Shown: positions 36,004 through 44,399 of the stretch, in pieces
Layout: every line of letters starts with the position of its first letter
Position numbering within the stretch: the first letter of the stretch is position 1
Assembly (NCBI RefSeq): GCF_000013985.1
Contig: NC_008048.1
Location: 2,170,001-2,234,000 of the forward strand
From: Sphingopyxis alaskensis RB2256
GTDB taxonomy: Bacteria; Pseudomonadota; Alphaproteobacteria; Sphingomonadales; Sphingomonadaceae
DNA length: 64,000 bases
Reading direction: 5' to 3'
Notes under the pieces: generated by a model
The model's database searches: none
Told to the model about the DNA's origin: nothing
The model's input: the letters and a program-made list of their open reading frames with translations, nothing else
Program-made: the position numbers and the translations under genes

Positions 36004-36975
36004 TCAGAGCCAGCCGATGCGTTTGAAGCGCCAATAGAGGGTGAGGCAGATCGCGGTCATGCCGCCGACGATCAGCGGATAGCCGAAGGGCCAGCGAAGT
36101 TCGGGCATATAGTCGAAGTTCATCCCATAAATGCCTGCGATCGCGGTCGGAACCGCGAGGATCGCAGCCCACGCCGCGAGCTGGCGGGTGATCGCGCCCT
36201 GGCGTTGTTGTTCGAGCATCCCGTTGGTTTCGATCACCGACACCGCAATGTCGCGCAGCCCCGCCAGACGATATTCGGCACGCTGGACATGGTCCCAGAC
36301 GTCACGGAAAAAGGGGCGCACGACGGGGTCGATCGCGGGCAATTCGTCGCCATTGGCCAGCCGCGCCGCGACTTCCTTCATCATCCCGACGAGCCGCTGG
36401 AAACGGATGATTTCGTGCCTTTGTTTGTAGAGATGGCGAATGTCCGCGGCGCTGAGCGGCGTGTCCATCACCCGGTCCTCGACGCCCAGCATACGATCCT
36501 CGATCGCGTCGATCACCGGGAAATAGCCGTCGACGATGAAATCGAGCACCGCGTAGAGCACATAATCGGGTCCATGCGCGAGCTTGGCGGGCAGGCTTTC
36601 GAGCCGGGCACGAACGTCGGTGTGCGCGCGCGCCGATCCGTGGCGAACGCTCACGAGAAAATGCCGACCAAGGAACAATGCGGTTTCGCCCGCGTGGATC
36701 GCCTCGCCGTCGAGCGTGGCGGTGCGCGCGACGACGAATAGCTGGTCACCATAAACCTCGACCTTTGGCAGCTGGTTCGCCTTCAGCGCATCTTCGACCG
36801 CGAGCGGGTGAAGGCCAAAGCGTTTCGCGATGCTCGACAGCTCTTCGGGGGTTGGCGCAAACAGGCCGAGCCAGAAGAAATCGCCGGGATCGCAATCCTC
36901 GGGCAACGCTTCGTGCGGCCCCAGGTCGCGGACCAGCTTGCCCCGATGATAAACGCGAGCGGCCATGATCGGCAT
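36004..36975 (-). CDS. corA: CorA family magnesium/cobalt transporter
   Basis: A 323-residue pentameric divalent cation channel. A long cytoplasmic alpha/beta and helical part is followed by two C-terminal membrane helices. The selectivity motif IYGMNFDYMPEL lies between them, with ILAVPTAIAG in helix 1 and FGYPLIVGGMTAICLTLYW in helix 2. The ATG at 36975 is preceded by AAGGAGG ten bases upstream. Other ions (zinc, nickel) cannot be excluded. Confidence 0.93.
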   Translation of the reverse strand: MPIMAARVYHRGKLVRDLGPHEALPEDCDPGDFFWLGLFAPTPEELSSIAKRFGLHPLAVEDALKANQLPKVEVYGDQLFVVARTATLDGEAIHAGETALFLGRHFLVSVRHGSARAHTDVRARLESLPAKLAHGPDYVLYAVLDFIVDGYFPVIDAIEDRMLGVEDRVMDTPLSAADIRHLYKQRHEIIRFQRLVGMMKEVAARLANGDELPAIDPVVRPFFRDVWDHVQRAEYRLAGLRDIAVSVIETNGMLEQQRQGAITRQLAAWAAILAVPTAIAGIYGMNFDYMPELRWPFGYPLIVGGMTAICLTLYWRFKRIGWL

Positions 36976-37072
36976 TGCGGACGATCCTCCTTTGTCGAAG
37001 CCGTCCTATAGGGACTGCACCGCCCAACGGGAATCCCCAACGGACCGGAGCCGCCGTCGCCACCAATCCGGC

Positions 37073-38107
37073 CTATTCGTCGAGTGCCTCGAAATAGCGG
37101 GAAAGCGCGTCGAACGCGCCCTCAGCCAGCGCGATGAAGATGCGGCGGCCGTCGTGGGGATCCTGTTCACGCAGGAACAATCCCGCATCGGTCATCGTCT
37201 TGATCCAGCGCAGCGCGGTGGTCGCGGGAACCGCGGCGGCGATGCAGAGGCTCGACACCGAGACGGGCTGGCGTTCGAGCCGAGCGGCATACAGGTCGAG
37301 CAGCATGTCCCACGCCGGATCGGCGAACAGGTCGGCGGGGAAATATTGTTCGCGCATCCGCCGCTGGCGCAGCATTCGCCGTACCTGCTTGGCGCGCTGG
37401 CGGTCGAGCGTCCGCTCCTCGGGCACGAAGCTGCGCGGCATGGCGGCAAAATCGCGCGCGGGCGAACGAAGCTGCCCGACAAAATCGACGTCACCCCCGC
37501 GCGGCGCGAAGCCGGTCGGAGCGCCGGGCAATCCACCTTGCCGCGCCGCGAGGTCGCCCAGCGTCCGCGCGATGCGCGCCACCTCTTCCTGCAGCCGGTC
37601 GATGCTTTCCATCGCATCATCGCGCGACACGTCGTTTAGCTCGGCAAAGCGCGTGCGCCGCGCCGCCGCGAGCGCGACGAGCTTGTCGGCCGGGTCGGCA
37701 TCGACGAGCAACTGAACATCGACCGATGCCGGAATCGCGGCGGCCACCCGGTCGAGCGCCGCCAAGGTGGTTTCGCAGACGAGCGCGCAGCCGCGCTGCT
37801 CGATCGCCGCACAGATTTCGGCAAAGGTCGGGGATCCGATCGTTTCGGCCGCCGCGAGCCAGACGATGTCGAGCATCACGACCTGGCGGATATAGGCCGC
37901 CGCGCGCGGCGGCGCGAGCGCGCTGACGAGGCGCACCTCGGCATGCGCCGCCTGCCCGAGCCAGTCGCCCGGCGCCCCGACGAGCAGCATCGGCGACGCG
38001 ACGCCGCGGGCAATCGTCCCACCCATCGGCGCCGCCGGAAACGCCCCGCCAAAACCGTCGCCGTCGTCCGACGGGCCGAACCAAGGCTCCACTCCATGAT
38101 CCATCAT
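37073..38107 (-). CDS. MarR-like regulator with divergent receiver-like N-terminal region
   Basis: A 344-residue regulator. The C-terminal ~95 residues form a winged helix (LLDLYAARLERQPVSVSSLC, IAAAVPATTALRWIKTMTDA, GLFLREQDPHDGRRIFIALA). The ~90-190 part alternates beta and alpha (YIRQVVMLDIVWLAAAETIG, QRGCALVCETTLAALDRV, VDVQLLVDADPADKLVAL) like a degenerate receiver or sensor. A coiled-coil stretch (MESIDRLQEEVARIARTLGD) links the two. GGGGGTGA precedes the ATG at 38107. It faces the thermonuclease gene across a 233-base divergent region. Target unknown. Confidence 0.75.
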   Translation of the reverse strand: MMDHGVEPWFGPSDDGDGFGGAFPAAPMGGTIARGVASPMLLVGAPGDWLGQAAHAEVRLVSALAPPRAAAYIRQVVMLDIVWLAAAETIGSPTFAEICAAIEQRGCALVCETTLAALDRVAAAIPASVDVQLLVDADPADKLVALAAARRTRFAELNDVSRDDAMESIDRLQEEVARIARTLGDLAARQGGLPGAPTGFAPRGGDVDFVGQLRSPARDFAAMPRSFVPEERTLDRQRAKQVRRMLRQRRMREQYFPADLFADPAWDMLLDLYAARLERQPVSVSSLCIAAAVPATTALRWIKTMTDAGLFLREQDPHDGRRIFIALAEGAFDALSRYFEALDE

Positions 38108-38340
38108 GACGTCACCCCCTGTATTACCTCTCCACCCTGACGTGATCTTGCCGTCATTTCGGTGCAACCCGCATTTTGTTCGCTCCTGTTCGCCACCAAT
38201 CCGGAGCAATATGCGGACCGGGAGCGGCAGGGCGCGCATCGACCGGGCCGGATCGCTCCATTTTGGACACGTTTTGTTCTTATCGTCAACCTCTTATTAG
38301 GCCTTGCCAAGCCGCCGCGTCGCGATCAGGCGAGGCGGCG
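38108..38340. other. Divergent intergenic region
   Basis: 233 bases between the MarR-like gene (minus) and the nuclease gene (plus). It contains AT-richer stretches (around 38110-38125 and 38275-38300) fit for promoters, and TTGTTC/GAACAA-like short repeats, but no motif strong enough to name. No gene is seen. Confidence 0.4.
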
Positions 38341-38919
38341 ATGATGCGGCGCCCCTCTCCTCCCGCCCGGCTGGTCTGGCGCAAACGGCTTCGCGCCGCC
38401 GGGGCGGCGCTGCTGCTCGCGGGGCTGGCGTTCGCTGCCTGGTTCGCGCGGCCGTTGCCCACCCGATCGGTGCCACTGGTGCAGGTGATCGACGGCGACA
38501 GCCTGATCGTCCGACACGATGGCGCGCGCGTGACGATCCGGCTGACAGGGATTGATGCGGTCGAATATCGACAGGCCTGCGCGCGCGCCGGAACCCCATG
38601 GCCGTGCGGGCGCGAAGCGCGGCAGGCGCTCGAGCGGCTTGCGGGGCGCGGGCCGCTGCACTGCACGCTGTCGTCGAGGGACCGATATGGCCGTACGCTC
38701 GCGAGCTGCCGGACCGCGCCCTTTCCCGAAGGCGTCGATCTGGGCGCCGAAATGGTCCGGCAGGGTTGGGCGGTTGCGAGCGACAGCGACTATCGCAGCG
38801 AAGAAGCCGCTGCCGAGGCTGCCCGGCGCGGCATCTGGCAGGGCGAGTTTAGCGCGCCCGCCGACTGGCGCGTCGCGCACGAGCGCCCCGCGAAGGCCGA
38901 CGCGATCCCCGGCGCATAG
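38341..38919 (+). CDS. Thermonuclease (SNc) family protein, membrane-anchored
   Basis: A 192-residue staphylococcal-nuclease-like protein. A signal anchor (AAGALLLAGLAFAAWF-like) is at ~20-38. The SNc fold has VQVIDGDSLIVRHDG, TIRLTGIDAVEYRQ, the active-site region HCTLSSRDRYGRTLASC (Arg and the Asp/Arg pair), GAEMVRQGWAV and the C-terminal AARRGIWQGEFSAPADWR. It would be an exported calcium-dependent nuclease; two extra cysteine pairs (RQACARAGTPWPCG) may form disulfides. The start is the first of two ATGs at 38341; the Shine-Dalgarno is weak. Confidence 0.87.
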   Translation: MMRRPSPPARLVWRKRLRAAGAALLLAGLAFAAWFARPLPTRSVPLVQVIDGDSLIVRHDGARVTIRLTGIDAVEYRQACARAGTPWPCGREARQALERLAGRGPLHCTLSSRDRYGRTLASCRTAPFPEGVDLGAEMVRQGWAVASDSDYRSEEAAAEAARRGIWQGEFSAPADWRVAHERPAKADAIPGA

Positions 38920-38964
38920 CAATGCGCCTTTGCCTCGCCGCGGATTCGGGCTAGGGCGAGCGGC

Positions 38965-39345
38965 ATGAACAGCCTGTTTCCCGTCATGGTTGGTGGCGCG
39001 GTCGGCGCCGGAGCCCGCCACCTGGTCGGGCAGGCGATGCTCGCGCGGTTCGGCCCCGGCTTTCCGTGGTGGACGCTTTCCGTCAATATCGTCGGCAGTC
39101 TTGCCATGGGGCTGCTGATCGGACTGCTTGCGCGCAGCGGCACGGGCGGCGAGACGACACGGCTGTTCGTCGGAGTCGGCATGTTGGGTGGATTCACGAC
39201 CTTCTCCAGCTTCAGCATGGAGTTCTGGCTGCTGTTCGAACGGGGGCAGAGTGTTCAGGCGGGCCTTTATGTGGTCGCATCGGTCGTCGGGGCGCTGCTG
39301 GCCTGCGGTGCCGGCATGATCCTGATCCGGCAGCTTCCGGCATGA
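38965..39345 (+). CDS. crcB: Fluoride efflux channel FluC/CrcB
   Basis: A 126-residue four-helix dual-topology channel that exports fluoride. Family motifs are GGAVGAGARHLVGQA, WWTLSVNIVGSLAMGLL (the Asn-Gly signature) and GMLGGFTTFSSFSMEFW (the T-T-F-S-S-F sodium/fluoride site). Its stop overlaps the rluC start (ATGA). No fluoride riboswitch is visible in the 45-base gap upstream. Confidence 0.95.
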   Translation: MNSLFPVMVGGAVGAGARHLVGQAMLARFGPGFPWWTLSVNIVGSLAMGLLIGLLARSGTGGETTRLFVGVGMLGGFTTFSSFSMEFWLLFERGQSVQAGLYVVASVVGALLACGAGMILIRQLPA

Positions 39346-40559
39346 ACGCGCGCAAGACGCCGCTCGACGACGCGGTCATAGGCGAAGAGGACGACGGCAT
39401 TCGCCTCGACCGCTGGTTCAAGCGCCACCGGCCGGGGACGCCGCACGCGCTGCTCGCGCGCTGGGCACGGTCGGGGCAACTGACGCTCGACGGCAGGAAG
39501 GCCGATGTGTCCGACCGGATCGCGGTGGGACAGAGGCTCGTCATGCCTGTGCCGCCGGTCGAAGCCGAGGCGCGACCGGCGCGCAAGGACCGTCCGCTGA
39601 CCGAAGCCGACGTCGCACTCGCCGAATCGATGCTGATCCACCGCGACGCGAGCGCCATCGTTCTCAACAAGCTGCCCGGCCTCGCGACGCAGGGGGGGAC
39701 GAAGACCGAGCATCATGTCGACGGACTGCTTGACGCGCTGAAATATGACGCGCCGGTGCGCCCCAAGCTGGTCCACCGGCTCGACAAGGATACGTCCGGC
39801 GCGCTGCTGATCGCGCGCACCCCGCGCGCCGCGGCCTGGTTCGCCAAGAGCTTTTCGAACCGCAGCGCGAAGAAAACCTATTGGGCGATCGTCGTCGGCG
39901 TGCCCGACATCGCGCAGGGCGAGATTGACCTGCCGCTCGCCAAACAGCCGGGGTCGGGGGGCGAAAAGATGCACGTTCACGACAGCGGCCTTGCCTCGAA
40001 AACGCGCTATCGCGTGATCGACCGCGCGGGGAACAGTGCGGCGTGGGTGGAGCTGCAACCGCTGACGGGCCGTACGCACCAGTTGCGCGTCCATATGGCA
40101 GCGATCGGCCATCCGATCGTCGGTGACGGCAAATATGGCGGCAAGGGCGCCTTCCTGACCGGGACGATCAGCCGCAAGCTACACCTGCACAGCCGGCGGC
40201 TGCGCATCGACCATCCCGACGGCGGCGTGATCGACGTGAGCGCCGACGTGCCCGACCATTTCGCCGCGAGCCTCGACGCGCTCGGCTTCGACCCGCTCCT
40301 CGGCGAGGTCGAGATCGATGACGACGCCAGGGGACCGCCGCCGAAAGCTTCGGCAAAAGCCGCTGCCAAGGCGTATGCCAAGCAGATCCGCAAGGCACGG
40401 CGCGGCGAACGCCGCGGGCGCACCGCAACCAGCAAGCCGACCGACCATGTCGGCAAGGCCAAACCCAAGGCCAAGGCGAAAATCGCCAAGCCGACGGGAC
40501 GCAAGCCCGCCGCGAAAAAGCCGTCGGCGCACCCCACGCGACCGCGCTCGCACAGTTGA
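39342..40559 (+). CDS. rluC: Ribosomal large-subunit pseudouridine synthase, RluC/RluD type, with basic tail
   Basis: A 405-residue RluA-family enzyme. An S4 domain (RLDRWFKRHRPGTPHALLAR) is at ~20-75. The catalytic domain has LVHRLDKDTSGALLIART with the catalytic Asp, plus KTYWAIVVG and LQPLTGRTHQLRVHMAAIGH. After ~320 there is a 75-80-residue Lys/Ala/Arg/Pro-rich disordered tail (KAKPKAKAKIAKPTGRKPAA) not found in enterobacterial RluC, likely binding rRNA. It is coupled to crcB by ATGA. Confidence 0.92.
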   Translation: MNARKTPLDDAVIGEEDDGIRLDRWFKRHRPGTPHALLARWARSGQLTLDGRKADVSDRIAVGQRLVMPVPPVEAEARPARKDRPLTEADVALAESMLIHRDASAIVLNKLPGLATQGGTKTEHHVDGLLDALKYDAPVRPKLVHRLDKDTSGALLIARTPRAAAWFAKSFSNRSAKKTYWAIVVGVPDIAQGEIDLPLAKQPGSGGEKMHVHDSGLASKTRYRVIDRAGNSAAWVELQPLTGRTHQLRVHMAAIGHPIVGDGKYGGKGAFLTGTISRKLHLHSRRLRIDHPDGGVIDVSADVPDHFAASLDALGFDPLLGEVEIDDDARGPPPKASAKAAAKAYAKQIRKARRGERRGRTATSKPTDHVGKAKPKAKAKIAKPTGRKPAAKKPSAHPTRPRSHS

Positions 40560-40590
40560 TGCGCCACCTCGGCGGCGATAGGGAGGGCGC

Positions 40591-40827
40591 ATGACCCCGG
40601 CCGACGACACACTCGCCAAGAAGCGCTTTTTCGCGATGACGATCATGCGCCTGATGGGCGTCGCCTTCATCGCGATCGGCTTCATCCTCATCAGCGGCGG
40701 ATTTGCGCTGGCGGGCCAGCCGACCGACCGCTGGATCGGGGTTGCGATCGTGCTGATCGGCGCGTTCGATTTTGCGGTGATGCCGCTGCTGCTCGCACGC
40801 CGCTGGCGCTCGCCCAGAGACCTGTGA
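40591..40827 (+). CDS. Small two-helix membrane protein
   Basis: A 78-residue protein with two membrane segments (MGVAFIAIGFILISGGFAL and WIGVAIVLIGAFDFAVMPLL). Its stop overlaps the GTG start of the ATP12 gene, so the two are co-translated. A polytopic helper of unknown function; no family assigned. Confidence 0.72.
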   Translation: MTPADDTLAKKRFFAMTIMRLMGVAFIAIGFILISGGFALAGQPTDRWIGVAIVLIGAFDFAVMPLLLARRWRSPRDL

Positions 40828-41513
40828 AGCGCTTCTGGAAAGAGGTGACCGTCGTCGCCGAGGGCGTCGGCTGGAGCATCGCGCTCGACGGGCGGCCGGT
40901 GCGCACGCCGCAGCGCGCGACGCTGATGGTTGCGAGCGCGGCACTGGCCGAAGCGATCGCGGCCGAATGGGACGACGTCGGCGAAACGATCGATCCCGCC
41001 GCGATGCCGATGACGGGACTGGCCAACGCCGCGATCGACCTCGCCGCGCCCGACCTCACCGCCTTTGCCGCGCCGATCGCGGCCTATGCGACGAGCGACC
41101 TTCTCTGCTACCGCGACGCGCGCGACGCGACGTTGCAGGCCGAACAGGCGGCGGCGTGGAACCCGCTGCTCGCCTGGGCCGAGGAACGCTACGGCGTCGA
41201 GTTCGCGCTGACACAGGGCGTGATTCCGGTCGACCAGCCCGCCGCAACCGTCGCGGCGCTGCGGGATGCCGCGTTCGCGCAGGACCAGTGGCGGATCACG
41301 GCGCTGACTCCGCTGGTGACGATCGGCGGTTCGCTCGTCGCGGGGCTGGCGCTCATCGAAAACGCCTTCGACGCCGACGCCTTGTGGCAGGCGGTCAGCC
41401 TCGATGAGCTGTATCAGGAACGCCGCTGGGGCGCCGACGGCGAAGCACAGAAAGCGCGCGCGGCGAAGCAGCGCGACTGGGACAATGCGGCCCGGTTCCT
41501 GGGTCTGCTTTAG
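40824..41513 (+). CDS. ATP12 family F1-ATPase assembly chaperone
   Basis: A 229-residue ATP12-type chaperone that binds the F1 alpha subunit before assembly. Signatures are FWKEVTVVAEGVGWSIALDG, RPVRTPQRATLMVASAALAE, AIAAEWDDVGETIDPAAMPM, TSDLLCYRDARDATLQAEQA and the C-terminal ERRWGADGEAQKAR. A GTG start overlaps the previous stop. The TAG stop (41511-41513) sits exactly at the edge of an insertion sequence. Confidence 0.92.
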   Translation: MKRFWKEVTVVAEGVGWSIALDGRPVRTPQRATLMVASAALAEAIAAEWDDVGETIDPAAMPMTGLANAAIDLAAPDLTAFAAPIAAYATSDLLCYRDARDATLQAEQAAAWNPLLAWAEERYGVEFALTQGVIPVDQPAATVAALRDAAFAQDQWRITALTPLVTIGGSLVAGLALIENAFDADALWQAVSLDELYQERRWGADGEAQKARAAKQRDWDNAARFLGLL

Positions 41514-42828
41514 CAGGCTGCGGAAAAACTGTTCCCGTTCGGGGCTCGGCGTGATTCAATGGCGGCGTTGAGCTGGGGGGGGGGGCAGCATGCGGGGGGA
41601 CGACATTGGGACGGAGAGGCTGTTTTCCTATGTGAGTTGCGAGGCTCGGGTTTCTGCGAGCCATCCGCTTCGGCCGATCCGGGCGATTGTCGATGAAGTG
41701 CTGGAGGTGCTGCCGGCCGATTTTGAGGGGATGTACGCGAAGACGGGGCGTCCCTCGATCGCGCCTGGGAAGCTGCTGCGCGCGTTGCTGCTACAAGCCT
41801 TTTATTCGATCCGATCGGAACGCCAGTTGATGGAGCAGATGGACTACAATCTGCTGTTCCGCCGGTTCGTGGGTCTGTCGATGGATGCGGCGGTTTGGGA
41901 CGCCTCGGTGTTCACCAAGAACCGTGATCGGCTTCTGGAAGGCGATGTGGCGACCAGGTTCCTCGCCGCGGTCGTGGCGCAGGCCCGAGGCCGCGATCTC
42001 CTTTCAGACGAGCATTTCTCGGTGGACGGCACGCTGATCGACGCCTGGGCTTCGATGAAGAGCTTCCGCCCCAGGGATGATGGCGAGGGACCGGCGGGGG
42101 CCGGGCGCAATGCCGAACGCGACTTTCGCGGCGAGAAGCGGTCGAACCAGACGCATGCCTCGACCACCGATCCCGAAGCGAAGCTCTATCGCAAGGCCAA
42201 CGGTCAGTCGTCGCGCATGGCCTTCATGGGGCATGGGCTAATGGAGAACCGCAATGGCCTGGTGGTCGGCGCGCTCGTCACTCAGGCCACAGGCACCGCC
42301 GAACGTGAGGCGGCACTGGTTTTGGTCGATGAACTCAAAGCCACCGGCCGCATCACCCTGGGCGCGGACAAGGCTTACGACGCACGCGCGTTCGTTCAGG
42401 CTCTGCGCGCCCGCAAGGTCACGCCGCATATCGCTCGCAACGAGCAGATCAACCAGGCCGGTGAACGACGACGCAGAAGCGCCATCGACGGTCGCACCAC
42501 CCGCCATCCCGGCTACGCCATCAGCTTGGCGGTTCGCAAGCGGATCGAAGAAGTGTTCGGTTGGGCCAGGACCGTCGGTGGCCCGCGTAAAACGCGCCAC
42601 AAGGGCACCGATCGCGTCGGCCAGGCTTTCACCTTGACCGCCGCCACCTGCAACCTCGTCCGGCTGCCGAAGCCAATGGTGGCCGCATGACCATGCCCGC
42701 ACTCCGCCTCAAATCGGATCAATCCCGGGAAATGGCCGAAAAGACCGCCTCAAACCCCTCGCCGAAACGCGTCTAAGCCTCGGTCCGTTGGAGAAAAGGC
42801 CGAACGCACCCGCTTTTCCGCAGCCTGC
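41513..42828 (+). mobile_element. IS5-family insertion sequence
   Basis: About 1316 bases with 15-base perfect terminal inverted repeats GCAGGCTGCGGAAAA (left, 41513) and its complement (right, ending 42828). Including flanks, TAG CAGG... on the left is matched by ...CCTG CTA on the right, so the duplicated target is TA, TAG or a one-base-diverged TTAG/CTAG. One intact DDE transposase lies inside. A run of 12-13 G bases at about 41574-41586 precedes the transposase gene. Confidence 0.9.
41590..42690 (+). CDS. IS5-family transposase
   Basis: A 366-residue DDE transposase, apparently intact. The N-terminal DUF772-type region contains HPLRPIRAIVDEVLEVLPAD, RPSIAPGKLLRALLLQAFYS and YNLLFRRFVGLSM. 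The catalytic residues are placed in HFSVDGTLIDAWAS (Asp1), LGADKAYDARAF (Asp2) and RKRIEEVFGWARTVGG (Glu). It cuts and pastes the surrounding element. It is full length for this group, so the copy may still be active. Confidence 0.95.
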   Translation: MRGDDIGTERLFSYVSCEARVSASHPLRPIRAIVDEVLEVLPADFEGMYAKTGRPSIAPGKLLRALLLQAFYSIRSERQLMEQMDYNLLFRRFVGLSMDAAVWDASVFTKNRDRLLEGDVATRFLAAVVAQARGRDLLSDEHFSVDGTLIDAWASMKSFRPRDDGEGPAGAGRNAERDFRGEKRSNQTHASTTDPEAKLYRKANGQSSRMAFMGHGLMENRNGLVVGALVTQATGTAEREAALVLVDELKATGRITLGADKAYDARAFVQALRARKVTPHIARNEQINQAGERRRRSAIDGRTTRHPGYAISLAVRKRIEEVFGWARTVGGPRKTRHKGTDRVGQAFTLTAATCNLVRLPKPMVAA

Positions 42829-43289
42829 TAGGGCTCTTCCAGGGGCGGCGGCGTTCCCGTTTCGGGGTCGGTGCGCTCCTTTGCCATCTCATAAAGCGCA
42901 TTATATTCGGGGCCGGGTTTCATGCGGCCGCCGATCGATATCCAGTTATAGGGCAGCTTGTCGAGGCTCATCGCCCGCGCTTCGGCGCGCGGCAGCTTCG
43001 GCGGCGCCTCGCGACCTTCCTGCGCGATCGCGCGCAGTTCGGGGGTCAGGCGGTGGCGCTCGGTGTCGGTGCCGCAGACGTTGATCGTTCCGTCCTCGGT
43101 AGGTTTGCAGCGCCGGATGGGATCGACCAGTTCCTTCGCATTCGCGACCGCGCTTTCGGCGTCGCGCGGCGGCGGCGGTGCGGGCGGCCCCTGCATCTGC
43201 GCACCCGCCGTCACGGGCATGACGCATGAGAGCGCGAAAGCCGCGGCGAATCGGGTGAAGCATTCTCGACAAGCGGGGCGGCGGGCCAT
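42828..43289 (-). CDS. Exported conserved hypothetical protein
   Basis: A 153-residue protein with a signal peptide (FAAAFALSCVMPVTAGAQ) and a Pro-rich start of the mature part (GPPAPPPPRD). It has a Cys pair in IRRCKPTEDGTINVCGTDTE typical of sphingomonad periplasmic proteins of unknown function, and a conserved end YNWISIGGRMKPGPEYNALY. It converges on ATP12; its stop codon is formed by the last bases of the insertion sequence and its flank. Confidence 0.7.
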   Translation of the reverse strand: MARRPACRECFTRFAAAFALSCVMPVTAGAQMQGPPAPPPPRDAESAVANAKELVDPIRRCKPTEDGTINVCGTDTERHRLTPELRAIAQEGREAPPKLPRAEARAMSLDKLPYNWISIGGRMKPGPEYNALYEMAKERTDPETGTPPPLEEP

Positions 43290-43343
43290 ATGGCGCCCAC
43301 CATGCCGAACGGGCGCAGCAAGTAAAGACGGAGAGTGGTGGAG

Positions 43344-44315
43344 ATGACGAACAGCGGCAGCAACCTCGACCGGGTGCTCGTGCTCGAGATGGTGCGCGTC
43401 ACCGAAGCCGCGGCGATCGCCGCCGCGAAGCTGATCGGCCGCGGCGACGAAAAGGCCGCCGATGCCGCCGCGGTCGAGGCGATGCGGGGCGCCTTCAACA
43501 CGCTGTACATGGACGGCACCATCGTCATCGGCGAGGGCGAGCGCGACGAAGCGCCGATGCTCTATATCGGCGAAAAGGTCGGGAATGCGCCCGGCAAGGG
43601 GCCAAAGATCGACATCGCCGTCGACCCGCTGGAGGGCACGACGATCACCGCCAAGGCCGGTCCCAACGCGCTCGCGGTGCTGGCGATCGCCGAGGAAGGC
43701 TGCCTTTTGAACGCCCCCGACGTCTATATGGACAAGCTGGCGGTCGGCCCCGGCTATTCGCCCGACATCATCGGATTCGACAAGAGCGTGCGCGAGAATG
43801 TCGCGGCGGTCGCGCGCGAAAAGGGCGTCGCGCCCGAAGAGATCATCGTGTGCGTGCTCGACCGCCCGCGTCACGAGGCAATCATCGCCGAACTGCGCGC
43901 GATCGGCTGCGGCGTCGCGCTGATCCCCGACGGCGACGTCGCCGGGGTGATCGCGACGACCAACCCCGATACCAATATCGACCTTTACATGGGATCGGGC
44001 GGCGCGCCCGAGGGCGTGCTCGCCGCCGCGGCGCTGCGCTGCGTCGGCGGCCAGTTCAAGGGCCGCCTGCTCTTCCGCAACGACGACGAGCGGCTGCGCG
44101 CGAAAAAATGGGGAATCGAGGATCTCGACCGCGTCTATGACCTGGGCGATCTGGCCAGGGGCGACGTGATCTTCGCCGCCACCGGCGTCACCGACGGATC
44201 GCTGCTGCGCGGCGTCAAGCACCGCCGCGGCGGCGGGCTGACCACCGAAAGCGTTGTCATGCGCGCCTCGTCGGGCACGGTGCGCTGGGTGCGCGGCGAG
44301 CATCGCGCCGGCTGA
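43344..44315 (+). CDS. glpX: Class II fructose-1,6-bisphosphatase
   Basis: A 323-residue GlpX-type phosphatase of gluconeogenesis. Metal-site motifs are TIVIGEGERDEAPMLYIGEK, IDIAVDPLEGTTITAKAGPN and the sugar-phosphate part VLDRPRHEAIIAELRAIG, MGSGGAPEGVLAAAALRC and GVTDGSLLRGVKHR. The ATG at 43344 has GGAG 10 bases upstream; a GTG at 43335 is an alternative. It is divergent from the exported hypothetical gene. Confidence 0.95.
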   Translation: MTNSGSNLDRVLVLEMVRVTEAAAIAAAKLIGRGDEKAADAAAVEAMRGAFNTLYMDGTIVIGEGERDEAPMLYIGEKVGNAPGKGPKIDIAVDPLEGTTITAKAGPNALAVLAIAEEGCLLNAPDVYMDKLAVGPGYSPDIIGFDKSVRENVAAVAREKGVAPEEIIVCVLDRPRHEAIIAELRAIGCGVALIPDGDVAGVIATTNPDTNIDLYMGSGGAPEGVLAAAALRCVGGQFKGRLLFRNDDERLRAKKWGIEDLDRVYDLGDLARGDVIFAATGVTDGSLLRGVKHRRGGGLTTESVVMRASSGTVRWVRGEHRAG

Positions 44316-44399
44316 TCGGGCGCTTCACGAAGGAGAGGACACCGTGCGCCGACGCAAGGCTTTGCCATGGCGCGTCAGCCTTGCTATCGGCGGCCGATA

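Noticed and set aside
38920..38964. Fluoride riboswitch before crcB
   Set aside because: The gap is only 45 bases and lacks the conserved crcB motif elements.
41572..41588. Poly-G run before the transposase as a phase-variation switch
   Set aside because: It lies outside the transposase coding frame start, so a length change would not shift the protein; at most it changes spacing to the promoter.
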